Of a stretch of 64,000 bases of DNA, positions 43,451-52,381 are shown piece after piece (the first letter of the stretch is position 1; each line of letters starts with the position of its first letter). Source of the stretch: Alteromonas_E sp965248545 (lineage in GTDB: Bacteria; Pseudomonadota; Gammaproteobacteria; Enterobacterales; Alteromonadaceae); the NCBI GenBank assembly GCA_965248545.1, contig OZ252110.1, positions 1,736,001-1,800,000 on the forward strand. Direction: 5' to 3'. The notes under the pieces are model-generated. The model saw only the letters and a list, made by a program, of their open reading frames with translations. It was not told the origin of the DNA and searched no databases. The position numbers and the translations under genes are program-made.

Positions 43451-44260
43451 CTAAATCCGGCTTTGCGCGTTAATCAGGGTTAAAAATTCTTGCACATCCT
43501 GATCAACAGGCTGTACTTGTAATTGATGAATAAGTTGTTGTTTGGCAGTCGTGCTACCCGATTCAATTAGCAAGCGACTAAGTGCCATCTGCACAAGTGG
43601 TTGCGGCTCGCTCAGCGCTAATTCAACCAGTTGCGATTCAATGTGGGTTATACCCGGTTTAGCGTTCAGGACATCGACTATGGCTAGCTTTACCGCGGTA
43701 CTGCGCTCATTTGATAGTGCCGATAGCAAAGTGTCTAACAACAATGGATCGGCTAAATCAGCTTGCTTGGTATATGCCACGGCAGCCAGTCGTTGACTTG
43801 CCGAGTCATGCTGAAGCATTGAGATAGCCATCACCGTACTTAGACTGGCAACTTCCGTTTGCAGAGCGCTAAGTGCTTTTGATGAATCGTCTTGGTCCTG
43901 CCATTGGCCGGTATACATGCCCATTACAAAAACGGCACCCAACATTGCTGCCTGTAACCAGGTGTTCTGAAAAGCCCTACGTCTAGGTTGTGTGGTTTGT
44001 GATTGATGTGCCTTAACGCTTGTCACCGATGCTGAACTTTCTTGCTCGATATTAGCTAGCGATTGATAGAAGCGGGCGCGCATCGCACTGCTTGGCTGTG
44101 GCAGTTCCGACGGGCTTTGCCAAAACAGCACCATAGTTTCCAGTTCAGCTTGTAAATCAGGATGGTCCGCCAGATACGCTTGCATTTCTGCAGGCATCGA
44201 TTCGTTACTGGCTTGCTGCAATTGGTTCAACTGCCAATCGATTACTTGCTGGTGATTCAT
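43451..44260 (-). CDS. Probable anti-sigma factor with HEAT-like repeats
   Basis: 269 residues. The N-terminal cytoplasmic part (about 1-95) contains an LxxxLxxHPDLQAEL segment like zinc-free anti-sigma domains. One membrane segment is at about 98-118 (TWLQAAMLGAVFVMGMYTG). The C-terminal part (about 130-265) has repeated helical pairs, such as SQRLAAVAYTKQADLADPLLLDTLLSALSN and STAVKLAIVDVLNAKPGI, looking like HEAT repeats in the periplasm. The start overlaps the sigma-factor stop by four bases. I infer it tethers and inhibits the sigma factor; HEAT repeats as the sensor region are less common. Confidence 0.72.
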   Translation of the reverse strand: MNHQQVIDWQLNQLQQASNESMPAEMQAYLADHPDLQAELETMVLFWQSPSELPQPSSAMRARFYQSLANIEQESSASVTSVKAHQSQTTQPRRRAFQNTWLQAAMLGAVFVMGMYTGQWQDQDDSSKALSALQTEVASLSTVMAISMLQHDSASQRLAAVAYTKQADLADPLLLDTLLSALSNERSTAVKLAIVDVLNAKPGITHIESQLVELALSEPQPLVQMALSRLLIESGSTTAKQQLIHQLQVQPVDQDVQEFLTLINAQSRI

Positions 44261-44841
44261 GCAGATGCTTCTCCGGTTAACGTGGCATATTGCTGATGTA
44301 ATTCATGCACGGCTTTTCGCATGCGCGCTTTTAAGGTATTTAAGTTGCAGTTCAACAGTGCTGCGATTTCGTCATATTGCAGTTGCTGATAGCGGTGCAG
44401 CACCAGTATTTCTCTCAATTCGGTGGGCAACAACGCGAGAGCTTGGGCAAACCGGTCATGTCGTTGTTGGTGCTCGATTTCGTCATGCAGTGTCTTTTCG
44501 GCTGCTTGCTCCAACGACGACGGGTCTTTGGATTCTGGCCAGCGTTGAGATTTGCGAAATTGATCAGCCGCTGTGTTCCGCGCAATTCCGTATAGCCAAG
44601 CTTTAAAACTAGCGCTTCCATTAAAACTATCGCGATAGACCATTACTTTCATAAAGGTGTCCTGTACTAAATCTTCACTCTGCGCTGGCGAATTACCCAT
44701 GCGCAGAAAATAGTGATACAAAGCCACGTGGTTCTGCTCAAACAAATCGGCTAAAACGCCTAGTTTGCCCTGTTGGACTTGTAGCATTAATGCATTGTCA
44801 TTTGGCATTGCGCCGATAATCTCCAACCGTTGAATGTTCAT
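44257..44841 (-). CDS. ECF-type RNA polymerase sigma factor
   Basis: 194 residues from ATG 44841; ATG 44808 is also possible and would give 183. Sigma region 2 has SEDLVQDTFMKVMVYRDSFNGSASFKAWLYGIARNTAADQFRK, and region 4 has LLPTELREILVLHRYQQLQYDEIAALLNCNLNTLKARMRKAVHEL. This is a typical RpoE-like extracytoplasmic-function sigma. It directs expression of its own regulon, likely including the two genes after it. The stop overlaps the anti-sigma start (ATGA, 44257-44260). A promoter sequence for self-regulation could not be pinned down. Confidence 0.95.
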   Translation of the reverse strand: MNIQRLEIIGAMPNDNALMLQVQQGKLGVLADLFEQNHVALYHYFLRMGNSPAQSEDLVQDTFMKVMVYRDSFNGSASFKAWLYGIARNTAADQFRKSQRWPESKDPSSLEQAAEKTLHDEIEHQQRHDRFAQALALLPTELREILVLHRYQQLQYDEIAALLNCNLNTLKARMRKAVHELHQQYATLTGEASA

Positions 44842-45065
44842 TGCGTGTTCAGACGCACAATTATTCTCGCTTTTTCCTTCTACTACCTCATTAAACTAGT
44901 AAAAGTTGTCGCTAAACAAAAAAATGTTAAAAAATTGTTCTCGATCAGTCTTCAAAAGATGGCATTGAGGAATAATCTAACTACACTGAGGTTTACAACT
45001 ACGATAACTGGCACGGCATAACTACTTGTTTAGTCAGAAAAAGCCTTAATAACAGCGAGGACAAT

Positions 45066-47102
45066 ATGAATTATTTTGTTACCGGCATCACCGGGTTTAT
45101 AGGGCAGCAATTCTTGGATGTCTTGAGTCAACGAGAGGGCAAGATCTATGCTCTAGTGCGCGCGGGCTCGGTGAAAAAGTTAGAGCGCTTGCGCTATGAG
45201 AAAGGAATTGACGCTGACAAACTGATCCCTGTTGTGGGTGATTTAGGCGAGTCGCGTTGTGGTGTCGACGCCAGTGCGCTTGGTTCCATCGACCATTTTT
45301 ATCACCTTGGCGCCATTTACGATCTCACTGCCGATCAGGCTCAACAAAAAACGGCCAATGTAGAAGGAACGCGAGAAGCGTTAAACCTCGCCAAGCAGCT
45401 TGGAGTATCGTGCTTCCATCATATCAGTTCAATCGTCGCAGCCGGCTTCTACCCTGGCGTTTTTTCAGAAGAGATGTTTGATGAAGCTGTTGACGTAGAT
45501 AAAAACCCTTACTTTGAAACGAAACACATTTCGGAAGGTTTGGTCAGAAATCAGTCTGAAGTACCTTGGCGGATATACCGTCCTGCTGTGGTGGTTGGTA
45601 ATTCCGAGACCGGTTGGATTAACAAGATTGATGGACCGTATTATTTCTTTGAATTGATCAATACCATTTCCGAAGTATTACCGCGTTGGGTACCTCTGCC
45701 CGTGTATCGCGGTAACGAATTTAACATTGTTCCGGTCGACTTTATTGCCAAAGCACTTGATCACATCAGCCATCAACCGGATTTGGACGGCACGTGCTTC
45801 CACCTCACAAATCCTAAATCTTCGCCCTTTGGATCGGTCATCAATACGTTCTTGCGCGCTGCGAAAGGGCCAACAATGAAGCTCGATTTACCGGCGGATC
45901 GGCTCCTCGATTTCTTGCCAATTGGCGCGCGTATGTTTCTTGAAAACAAGGTCATCGTCAATCGCGTAAAGATGCAGCTATTAGAAAATTTGGGGATCCC
46001 AAAAGAGGTGCTGTTAACCGAACATTTAAACACTCAATACGATTGTTCCAATACGCTTAAAGCCCTCGAAGGCAGTGGTATTAGTGTTCCGCCGTTAAAA
46101 ACCTACGCCGCGCGGCTATGGAATTATTGGGAGCAACATCTCAATCCTGCATTCCTCAAACCCCAGTACTTAACGGATGTGGTCAAGGGCAAAACCGTGA
46201 TGATTACAGGGGGCTCAGAGGGTATAGGTTTTGAAGCCGCTAAAATGTGCGCTGAGGCCGGGGCAACAGTACTGCTAGTCGCAAGAACTCAATCCAAGTT
46301 AGACGAAGCGGTGGCGCTAATCAACGATGCTGGCGGCACAGCGGTAGGTTATGCTTGTGATCTTGCCGATATGAATTCATGTGATGCGTTGATCGATAAA
46401 GTACTCGAAGAGCAAGGGTTTGTTGATGTATTGGTGAATAATGCGGGCCGATCCATACGTCGTTCATTGAATCTGACATACGAACGTTTCCACGACTTTG
46501 AGCGGGTTATGCAGCTGAATTACTTCTCAGCGGTTAAGCTAACCATGCGTCTATTGCCATCGATGGTAGAGCGTAAACGTGGACACGTGGTTAATATTTC
46601 GACGATTGCTGCAATGGGTAAGGGAAGCCCTCGTTTTTCCTCGTATACAGCATCAAAAACGGCACTGGATTCTTGGGCCAACTCCGCAGCATTGGAGTAT
46701 GCTGGCGACAATATTGCGTTTACCAATATTCACATGCCATTGGTTCGAACCAAAATGATCGCAGCGACCACGTCTTATTCCGATATCAATGTACTGAGTA
46801 CCAAAGAAGCGGTGCGCTTGATCAATGATGCAATCGTGTATCGACCGGCTGAAGTGAATACCATGACGGGTACGATTGTGCGACAACTTGGTATCTTGTC
46901 ACCGAAATTGAATAAGCTGATATTCTCGACCCTGTATCAAATTACAGATGATTCAGAAGCCGCTAAAGCATCGGCCCATCCTACCGCTGAACAAGATAAA
47001 AATGTGGTGGCAACTAAAGCCATGGATGCGTTACAACAGCTGCATCTCGATAAGGAAACTCTCGAGTCAATCAACAATATTTTGCGCGGCTATCACACCT
47101 AG
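45066..47102 (+). CDS. Bifunctional fatty acyl-CoA/ACP reductase (two SDR domains), wax-ester pathway
   Basis: 678 residues preceded by AGCGAGGACAAT. The layout matches the ~660-residue Marinobacter reductase that takes fatty acyl-CoA or acyl-ACP to fatty alcohol. Domain 1 (about 1-375) is an extended SDR: TGITGFIGQ binds NAD(P)H, YFETK is the YxxxK motif and WVPLPVYRGNEFNIVPVDFIAKALDHI follows. Domain 2 (about 380-640) is a classic SDR: ITGGSEGIGF, VNNAGRSIRRSLNL, YTASK. The two domains do acyl to aldehyde and aldehyde to alcohol. The wax synthase gene follows by 80 bp, so the pair should make wax esters from the pool. Confidence 0.9.
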   Translation: MNYFVTGITGFIGQQFLDVLSQREGKIYALVRAGSVKKLERLRYEKGIDADKLIPVVGDLGESRCGVDASALGSIDHFYHLGAIYDLTADQAQQKTANVEGTREALNLAKQLGVSCFHHISSIVAAGFYPGVFSEEMFDEAVDVDKNPYFETKHISEGLVRNQSEVPWRIYRPAVVVGNSETGWINKIDGPYYFFELINTISEVLPRWVPLPVYRGNEFNIVPVDFIAKALDHISHQPDLDGTCFHLTNPKSSPFGSVINTFLRAAKGPTMKLDLPADRLLDFLPIGARMFLENKVIVNRVKMQLLENLGIPKEVLLTEHLNTQYDCSNTLKALEGSGISVPPLKTYAARLWNYWEQHLNPAFLKPQYLTDVVKGKTVMITGGSEGIGFEAAKMCAEAGATVLLVARTQSKLDEAVALINDAGGTAVGYACDLADMNSCDALIDKVLEEQGFVDVLVNNAGRSIRRSLNLTYERFHDFERVMQLNYFSAVKLTMRLLPSMVERKRGHVVNISTIAAMGKGSPRFSSYTASKTALDSWANSAALEYAGDNIAFTNIHMPLVRTKMIAATTSYSDINVLSTKEAVRLINDAIVYRPAEVNTMTGTIVRQLGILSPKLNKLIFSTLYQITDDSEAAKASAHPTAEQDKNVVATKAMDALQQLHLDKETLESINNILRGYHT

Positions 47103-47117
47103 ACAAAACTGCTTCAG

Positions 47118-47140
47118 CCACGGGTGTTATTGACCCGTGG
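47118..47140 (+). other. Intercistronic hairpin between reductase and wax synthase
   Basis: CCACGGGT-GTTATTG-ACCCGTGG is a perfect 8-bp stem with a 7-base loop and no T tract. It lies between two genes expected to be co-transcribed, so it could protect or process mRNA rather than terminate. Confidence 0.55.
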
Positions 47141-47182
47141 TGTTCAGCAGATGATTGATGGTAGAAGCTGTAGAGGTAAATA

Positions 47183-48586
47183 ATGGCAACCAAACTTAAT
47201 GCTCTGGATTTAGCGTTTTTGTCGTTAGAAAAACAGACTACGCCGGTCAATGTAGCAAGCCTAACAATCTTGCAAATACCGGAGAACTACCAAGGTAACT
47301 ACGCCAGAGACCTTATTACGGAGCTAGAGCAACAACCTCCGGGGGCCCCGTTTAATAAAAAGCTCAGTTCCGAGCACGTGACTTCTATGCCCAGTTGGAT
47401 AGAAGACGAACAGTTCGATATCCACTACCACGTCAGGCACTCAGCCTTACCCAAACCCGGCACTCAAGAAGATTTACTCGAACTTATCTCGCGTATGCAT
47501 AGTCGTTTGTTGGATAAACAGCGCCCACTGTGGGAGTTTTATTTAATTGAGGGGCTTGAGGGTAACCGTATCGCTATGTACATGAAAATGCACCACGCTT
47601 GCATTGATGGCATGGGCGGCGTAGAGCTAATGGAAAACTGTTTTAGCTTGGCTGAACAAGATCAGGTTATCGCGCCGTGGAGCGGCTTGAAGAAGCCTAG
47701 ACAACCTAAAGTACAGCCGGAAAAACCAAGTCTTGCTGAGTCGGCAATTAACTTGGGTAAAGGTGTCAGCAAAGCGGGTGGCTTGGTACAAGATATTTCT
47801 AAACTGTTTGCTAACCAAGGATTAAAAATTGTCGGTCTAAAATCCGACGAGGCGCCCGTACCGTTTACGGCGCCTAAGTCACTATTCAATGTGCCCATAA
47901 CGGGCACGCGCCGTTTTGCGGTGAGTTCGATGGATCTCGACGAAATCAAAGCGGTCGGCAAACAGGCCGGGGCCACCGTCAATGACATGATTTTGGCTAT
48001 GTGCTCTGGCGCATTAAGACAATACATGCAGGACCGGCAAAAGTTACCAGACAAGCCCCTGATTGCCACCGTACCTGTGTCTGTGCGGCAATTGCATAGA
48101 ACGGGTAACCAAATCACCTATGTCATGGCTAATCTGGCCACTGATGAAGGTGATTCATTAAAACGTTTGGCGAAGATAGGTGAGTCGACCAAGAGCGCTA
48201 AAGAAGAAGTTCAAGAGGTTGCGGTTGAGGCCGCCACTGGTTTTGCGGTTATCGCGCAAGGGTTCACTGCCGCACTGAATCAACTCAATATAACAGGATT
48301 TGTCCCGCCGCCCGCGAACGTGACTATTTCAAATGTTCCGGGGCCCAAACAACCGCTATATTTCGGGCGCGCCAAACTGACGGCCATGTACCCGCTATCA
48401 GTGTTGATCGATGGCCAATCGCTGAATATCACGGTGGTTAGCTATTGTGACACGATCAGCTTTGGTTTTATGGCCTGCCGAGACATTCTGCCCGATGTTG
48501 ATGTGCTAGCAGACTATGTCGATGAAGCTTTTGAGAGTATTAAACGTCGTTTAGCACTCAATGAATTGATTGGTAAGCCGCTATAG
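47183..48586 (+). CDS. Wax ester synthase / diacylglycerol acyltransferase (WS/DGAT)
   Basis: 467 residues, the usual length. It joins acyl-CoA with a fatty alcohol or diacylglycerol, forming storage wax ester or triacylglycerol. The acyltransferase motif HHxxxDG is at H137-H138 and D142-G143 in MKMHHACIDGMGG. Other family features are PLWEFYLIEGL, TVNDMILAMCSGALRQYM and NVTISNVPGPKQPLYF. AGAGGTAA precedes the ATG. It is preceded by the fatty-alcohol-producing reductase, so both steps sit together. Membrane-associated at inclusion surfaces in other bacteria. Confidence 0.95.
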   Translation: MATKLNALDLAFLSLEKQTTPVNVASLTILQIPENYQGNYARDLITELEQQPPGAPFNKKLSSEHVTSMPSWIEDEQFDIHYHVRHSALPKPGTQEDLLELISRMHSRLLDKQRPLWEFYLIEGLEGNRIAMYMKMHHACIDGMGGVELMENCFSLAEQDQVIAPWSGLKKPRQPKVQPEKPSLAESAINLGKGVSKAGGLVQDISKLFANQGLKIVGLKSDEAPVPFTAPKSLFNVPITGTRRFAVSSMDLDEIKAVGKQAGATVNDMILAMCSGALRQYMQDRQKLPDKPLIATVPVSVRQLHRTGNQITYVMANLATDEGDSLKRLAKIGESTKSAKEEVQEVAVEAATGFAVIAQGFTAALNQLNITGFVPPPANVTISNVPGPKQPLYFGRAKLTAMYPLSVLIDGQSLNITVVSYCDTISFGFMACRDILPDVDVLADYVDEAFESIKRRLALNELIGKPL

Positions 48587-48587
48587 T

Positions 48588-48606
48588 CGGCGCCCTTGGG
48601 GCGCCG
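48588..48606. terminator. GC-rich hairpin between convergent genes
   Basis: CGGCGCCC-TTG-GGGCGCCG is a perfect 8-bp stem, directly between the wax synthase stop and the desaturase-fusion stop. There is no T run, so it may be an inefficient or Rho-assisted terminator or mRNA end protector. Confidence 0.5.
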
Positions 48607-48618
48607 CTGATCGCACGG

Positions 48619-50568
48619 TTAATTCGGCTCGACCAAACGCATTGTCGAGGTAGGTTTGCATTGGCACGCCAATGTATAACCTTCACTGACTTCGGTATCT
48701 GATATCCCTGGGGCTGAAAAAGCTTCTGACTGTCCATCAATCACTTTAAATTTGCAGCTTCCACATAACCCCGTGCCACATGCAAACGGCATGTCGAGCC
48801 TCTGCTGTTGGGCAATACTCAGAACGGTTTGATTGCTGGCTACTTGAATATGATGTTGCTGCCCATCAGCTAGCGTGATCTCAATCGAATGCAACGGCCC
48901 CTCTGGCTCAACGCCTTTGGAGACAAACTCTTCAACAAACACCCGCTTGGATGGAATATTAAGGTCCTCAAGCTCGGCAAGAACCGCATTTTTCATCGGT
49001 TCAGGGCCACAGATGTATACCTGTGGGTTCGCGTTGCGTTTTGCGTTAACATCACTCAGGGTATTTAAGGTGTGATTCAATACATCAGTGTCTACTCTTC
49101 CAGTGTGGGCCGGTTGTCGCTCATCGGGTTGTTCGAGAACCCAAGTGATTTTTAGTTGCGTTGAATATTGTTTCTCGAGTGCAATTAACGGTTCATAAAA
49201 TATAATATCTTTGAATTCACGGTTGGCATATATCAAGGCTATTGGGGTATTGGGTTCATGCTGCAACGCGTATTCAAGTATCGACCGGATTGGGGTAATA
49301 CCACTGCCTGCAGCAACCAGTAGCAATGAGTGTTGTTCGGTACTGGTTGACGGATAGATAAAGTCACCATATGGGCCCTTGATGGTCAACTGATCACCCA
49401 CTTGCAATTGTTCTGTAAGGTAGCTCGACATAAGGCCACCAGAAACTTTTTTCACTGCAATTTTCAATTGATGCGTACTTGGACTAACGCACAGTGAGTA
49501 ACATCGAGTGTGGTATGCCCCATTTAACCACTTGCTGACGGTAAGGTATTGACCGGCGCGATAGTGCAGCCAACCTTTGGGGATATCAAATTCGATTTCA
49601 ACGGCATCTTTCGTTAGTCGGTTAACCGTTTTGACATGCGCATTCCAATGCAATTTTGTCGCGCCGTCAGTTAATTCAACTCCATTAGAAGATGAGTAGA
49701 GCTTCTCTCCTTGCTCGATGTGATCAATCGCAGCATCTTGTTGTTTCAGATAAGGTTCTAGTCGCTCATAAACGGCTTTGTAGCGATACCAAGGTAACTT
49801 GGGATACATGTGATGAATCAAATGATAATTTTGGCCGAATAACAATACGTTGAGTAACTTGCCCGGATAGATGCGCGTCGCTTGATAAACATCTTGCGAC
49901 TTATGGGGGTAGTGCGGGATATAGTCAAAAAATGTAAGCAGTAGAAAATTAGCAATGGCCAGGGGGATTAGGCTAAAAAAAACAACTTCGGTCGCATAAT
50001 CCATGATTGCGAGGGCGAGCAACGTGCCCCAAACCAAGCTAAAAAAGACTAGCGTCGGTAAATAGGTGTCGCGCATTGCTTTGTCTTTTTTGAATCGGGT
50101 TACGGCCAGCCAGTTGTATCGAAAAGGGATAATACCGAGCCCTAAAATAAGTTGCACAATGCCCTTATCCCCCGGCATGTAATCAGGATCGCGGTCAGGA
50201 TCATTAGTAAATGAATGATGCCGATCGTGGATTTTCTGGAACAATTTGTATGAAGTTGCGAGCAGTGGCACTGTGCTCAGCCAACCCAGAACAGTCTCCA
50301 GCCTCTTCCACCGAGAGCCGGAACGAATGATCGCCCCATGACCGGCATCATGACCCACAGTGAAAGAGGCAAAGGCAAGATAGCCACACAGGATTGAGGC
50401 CACCCAGTATGGAATGAATCCTTGCATGGCGGCTGGAATGACGATTAAGTAACCACTCAAAACGCCAACTGCGAGTGCAATCGTACCCCAAGCAATCTGC
50501 TTTGGCATATAGTCCTGCCAGAGCGATTCATAGTGTTGCTGATCGCGTGGTAGCTTCACTTTTTCCAT
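48619..50568 (-). CDS. Membrane fatty acid desaturase fused to FAD/NAD reductase and 2Fe-2S ferredoxin
   Basis: About 649 residues from ATG 50568 (GTGAGG upstream); ATG 50580 is 4 codons longer. Domain 1 (1-285): membrane desaturase with His boxes HDAGH (73-77), HDRHH (114-118), PHYPH (218-222) and HLIHH (249-253), the di-iron site, here of a pattern also seen in carotene hydroxylases. Domain 2 (about 320-555): ferredoxin-NAD(P) reductase type, with RCYSLCVSP for FAD and GSGITPIRS for NAD. Domain 3 (about 560-649): plant-type ferredoxin, with Cys597, 602, 605 and 635. It can thus pass electrons from NAD(P)H to its own desaturase. It faces the wax genes and is divergent from an AraC-type regulator. 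Confidence 0.9.
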   Translation of the reverse strand: MEKVKLPRDQQHYESLWQDYMPKQIAWGTIALAVGVLSGYLIVIPAAMQGFIPYWVASILCGYLAFASFTVGHDAGHGAIIRSGSRWKRLETVLGWLSTVPLLATSYKLFQKIHDRHHSFTNDPDRDPDYMPGDKGIVQLILGLGIIPFRYNWLAVTRFKKDKAMRDTYLPTLVFFSLVWGTLLALAIMDYATEVVFFSLIPLAIANFLLLTFFDYIPHYPHKSQDVYQATRIYPGKLLNVLLFGQNYHLIHHMYPKLPWYRYKAVYERLEPYLKQQDAAIDHIEQGEKLYSSSNGVELTDGATKLHWNAHVKTVNRLTKDAVEIEFDIPKGWLHYRAGQYLTVSKWLNGAYHTRCYSLCVSPSTHQLKIAVKKVSGGLMSSYLTEQLQVGDQLTIKGPYGDFIYPSTSTEQHSLLLVAAGSGITPIRSILEYALQHEPNTPIALIYANREFKDIIFYEPLIALEKQYSTQLKITWVLEQPDERQPAHTGRVDTDVLNHTLNTLSDVNAKRNANPQVYICGPEPMKNAVLAELEDLNIPSKRVFVEEFVSKGVEPEGPLHSIEITLADGQQHHIQVASNQTVLSIAQQQRLDMPFACGTGLCGSCKFKVIDGQSEAFSAPGISDTEVSEGYTLACQCKPTSTMRLVEPN

Positions 50569-50687
50569 TTTTAGCCTCACTTTTCAAACTAACGGAGTGA
50601 AACCATACTTGAGAGGCAGTAATACTCGCTTTTCTTAAATTGACATGTTAATTATCATTTTAAGACAACACCTGTGTTGGATATCCC

Positions 50688-51719
50688 ATGTATCTGGATA
50701 AAACCTATTTGTTGGTTGCGCTAAATATGCAGTTCGCCGCTGAAGAACAGGCGTTTGAAGGGGTTAACCTCTCCAGAGCGCAGTTACTCGAACAAGACAG
50801 TGTTGATATCAACGTCGCTATTCAGGTAATCGAAAACTTGAATCAATATGCCGAGAACCCGGCTTGGCCAGCACTGTTTGGGAAGCAGTTGGGTGTCACT
50901 AGCCACGGACCGCTGGGTTATGCCATGGTAAGCGCCGCAAATCCAGGTAATGCAGTGGACACCTTTTTGACATGGGCCAAGGTGCGTTTCGACTGCTACG
51001 AGTATCAAATCGAACAGTTAAGCGACTGCGTTGAAGTAATGGTTACGGATACCTCGGGTAGTGACGTTTTCCACCACACGTTTTTTCAGGCCTGTGCGCG
51101 CGCGTTTGAAGTATTAGTCAAAACCATGCTTGGTTCCGTAGCAGGAGACCAAATCAGCATTCATTTTCGACATCATTATTCAGCACAGACTGAACGCGCC
51201 TTATTGGCAGAGTTTGATTCCGCATTGGTGTTTGATAGTGAACAAAATAAAATCGTATTTTCCAATCCTGTCTGGAACATGCCCTCGCCATTACACGACC
51301 CGCATGCCTATGAGTTCAACATCGCGGAATGTCGCCAATTACTTGCTTCAAGAGAAGCCCAAAGGCGGGAAGATATAGCCATTGAAAGCGCGCTGAATTT
51401 ACATTTTCAACACGTTATCCGCGGTGTGAAAGCCGATCTGGACGTGCCGCAGATCGAAGCGTTTGCGGAACAGTTCCACGTATCAGAGCGAACCCTTACT
51501 CGGCGTTTGGTGGCGCGTGGCACATCGTATCGAAAGATACTGGATCACGTAAGACGAACTCTGTCGGAGCAGCTACTCAAAGATAGCGAACTACTGGTGG
51601 AGGAGATTGCTGAAACCCTTGGTTATCACGAATCAGCAAACTTTTGTCGCGCTTTTAAAAAGTGGTTTGGCTGTACACCATCAGAGTATCGCCAAAACCA
51701 TCGTTCGGGTGCCCCTTAG
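50688..51719 (+). CDS. AraC-family transcriptional regulator
   Basis: 343 residues. The N-terminal ligand-type domain (HGPLGYAMVSAANPGNAVDTFLTW) belongs to the AraC-binding-2 (PF12625) type. The C-terminal HTH has PQIEAFAEQFHVSERTLTRRLVARGTSYRKILDHVRRTLSEQLLKDSELLVEEIAETLGYHESANFCRAFKKWFGCTPSEYR, with both helix-turn-helix units complete. It is divergent from the desaturase-fusion gene with 119 bp between them, so it probably controls that gene, maybe in response to fatty acids. The effector is not known. Confidence 0.93.
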   Translation: MYLDKTYLLVALNMQFAAEEQAFEGVNLSRAQLLEQDSVDINVAIQVIENLNQYAENPAWPALFGKQLGVTSHGPLGYAMVSAANPGNAVDTFLTWAKVRFDCYEYQIEQLSDCVEVMVTDTSGSDVFHHTFFQACARAFEVLVKTMLGSVAGDQISIHFRHHYSAQTERALLAEFDSALVFDSEQNKIVFSNPVWNMPSPLHDPHAYEFNIAECRQLLASREAQRREDIAIESALNLHFQHVIRGVKADLDVPQIEAFAEQFHVSERTLTRRLVARGTSYRKILDHVRRTLSEQLLKDSELLVEEIAETLGYHESANFCRAFKKWFGCTPSEYRQNHRSGAP

Positions 51720-51738
51720 GTCTTTACATAACTTTACG

Positions 51739-51767
51739 CTCGGTTGACAGTTCTTTGCCCTCGGTTG
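51739..51767. repeat. 8-bp direct repeat with 21-bp period ahead of a lipoprotein gene
   Basis: CTCGGTTG occurs at 51739-51746 and 51760-51767, two helical turns apart. The first copy overlaps a TTGACA at 51744-51749 that could serve as a -35 element for the gene at 51813. The spacing resembles half sites bound by AraC-type dimers; the link is speculative. Confidence 0.35.
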
Positions 51768-51812
51768 GTTATTGTAACAAGTGAAAACAGAGCAGTCAGA
51801 AAGGTGTAGGTT

Positions 51813-52085
51813 ATGCAAAAATCACTAATTGTTTGTTTGATCGGAATGAGTTTGTTTGCCTCGGGTTGTGTGGCACATCACGCCAGAGTCGTCCCTGCAA
51901 AAGTGGTAGTAAAAACAACCCCGAAGGTCGTTGTAACGAAGCCAGCTAAAACCAAAGTGGTAGTAAAAACAACACCAAAAGTCGTCGTAGCGACGCCGGT
52001 CGCGGCCAATATCGTTGTGGTAAAAACAAAACCTAAAAATGGCGTTTGCACCAAGCATGGCGCGGTTTGGCATTGTAAGAAGTAG
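51813..52085 (+). CDS. Small lipoprotein with KVVVKTTP repeats
   Basis: 90 residues. The signal peptide MQKSLIVCLIGMSLFASGC carries a lipobox-like FASGC, so it should be lipid-anchored at Cys19. The mature part is low-complexity, made of two copies of KVVVKTTPKVVV separated by a short linker, with the DNA duplicated at 51900-51937 and 51954-51991 (54-bp period). It ends in a Cys- and His-containing CTKHGAVWHCKK tail. Such small basic lipoproteins are seen in many gammaproteobacteria without known role. AAAGGTGTAGG precedes the ATG. Confidence 0.72.
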   Translation: MQKSLIVCLIGMSLFASGCVAHHARVVPAKVVVKTTPKVVVTKPAKTKVVVKTTPKVVVATPVAANIVVVKTKPKNGVCTKHGAVWHCKK

Positions 52086-52096
52086 ATGAAATACGG

Positions 52097-52348
52097 CTAC
52101 TTCATGTGGACTTTGCCACCGATAATTTTATAGGCGGGCGCGCCTCTAATTAATGCCTCGCGCGCAAACGTTTGTTGACATTTTGGGCACTCACAAGGAA
52201 TTGCCGTGTGATCTTCAACAATGCGCTCAATGAAGCATTTAACCAGCACGCCTTTGCCGCCTTTGCGGTATTTAAACAACAGTGTTTTACAGCCAGAACA
52301 GAAAATCTGTACTGACCGAGAAGGCAGTTTTTTATTGGGTTTTGCCAT
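52097..52348 (-). CDS. Small zinc-ribbon-like protein
   Basis: 83 residues with two Cys pairs, FCSGCKTLLFKYRKGGKGVLVKCF and ECPKCQQTF, fitting a four-Cys zinc ribbon. The KGGKGVLVKC and TAIPCECPKCQQTFAREALIRGAPAYKIIGGKVHMK parts look like a conserved small protein family found in gammaproteobacteria; its role is unknown to me. It lies just before the monooxygenase-like gene end, on the same strand. Confidence 0.78.
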   Translation of the reverse strand: MAKPNKKLPSRSVQIFCSGCKTLLFKYRKGGKGVLVKCFIERIVEDHTAIPCECPKCQQTFAREALIRGAPAYKIIGGKVHMK

Positions 52349-52381
52349 GCAATCGCGCTGCAGCAGTCTGAGCGATTCAGT

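Noticed and set aside
50634..50664. CTTAAA...TTTAAG symmetry and Fur-like AATTATCAT in the desaturase/AraC promoter region
   Set aside because: Only 6-bp arms with a 19-bp gap in AT-rich DNA, and a poor fit to the Fur consensus; likely chance.
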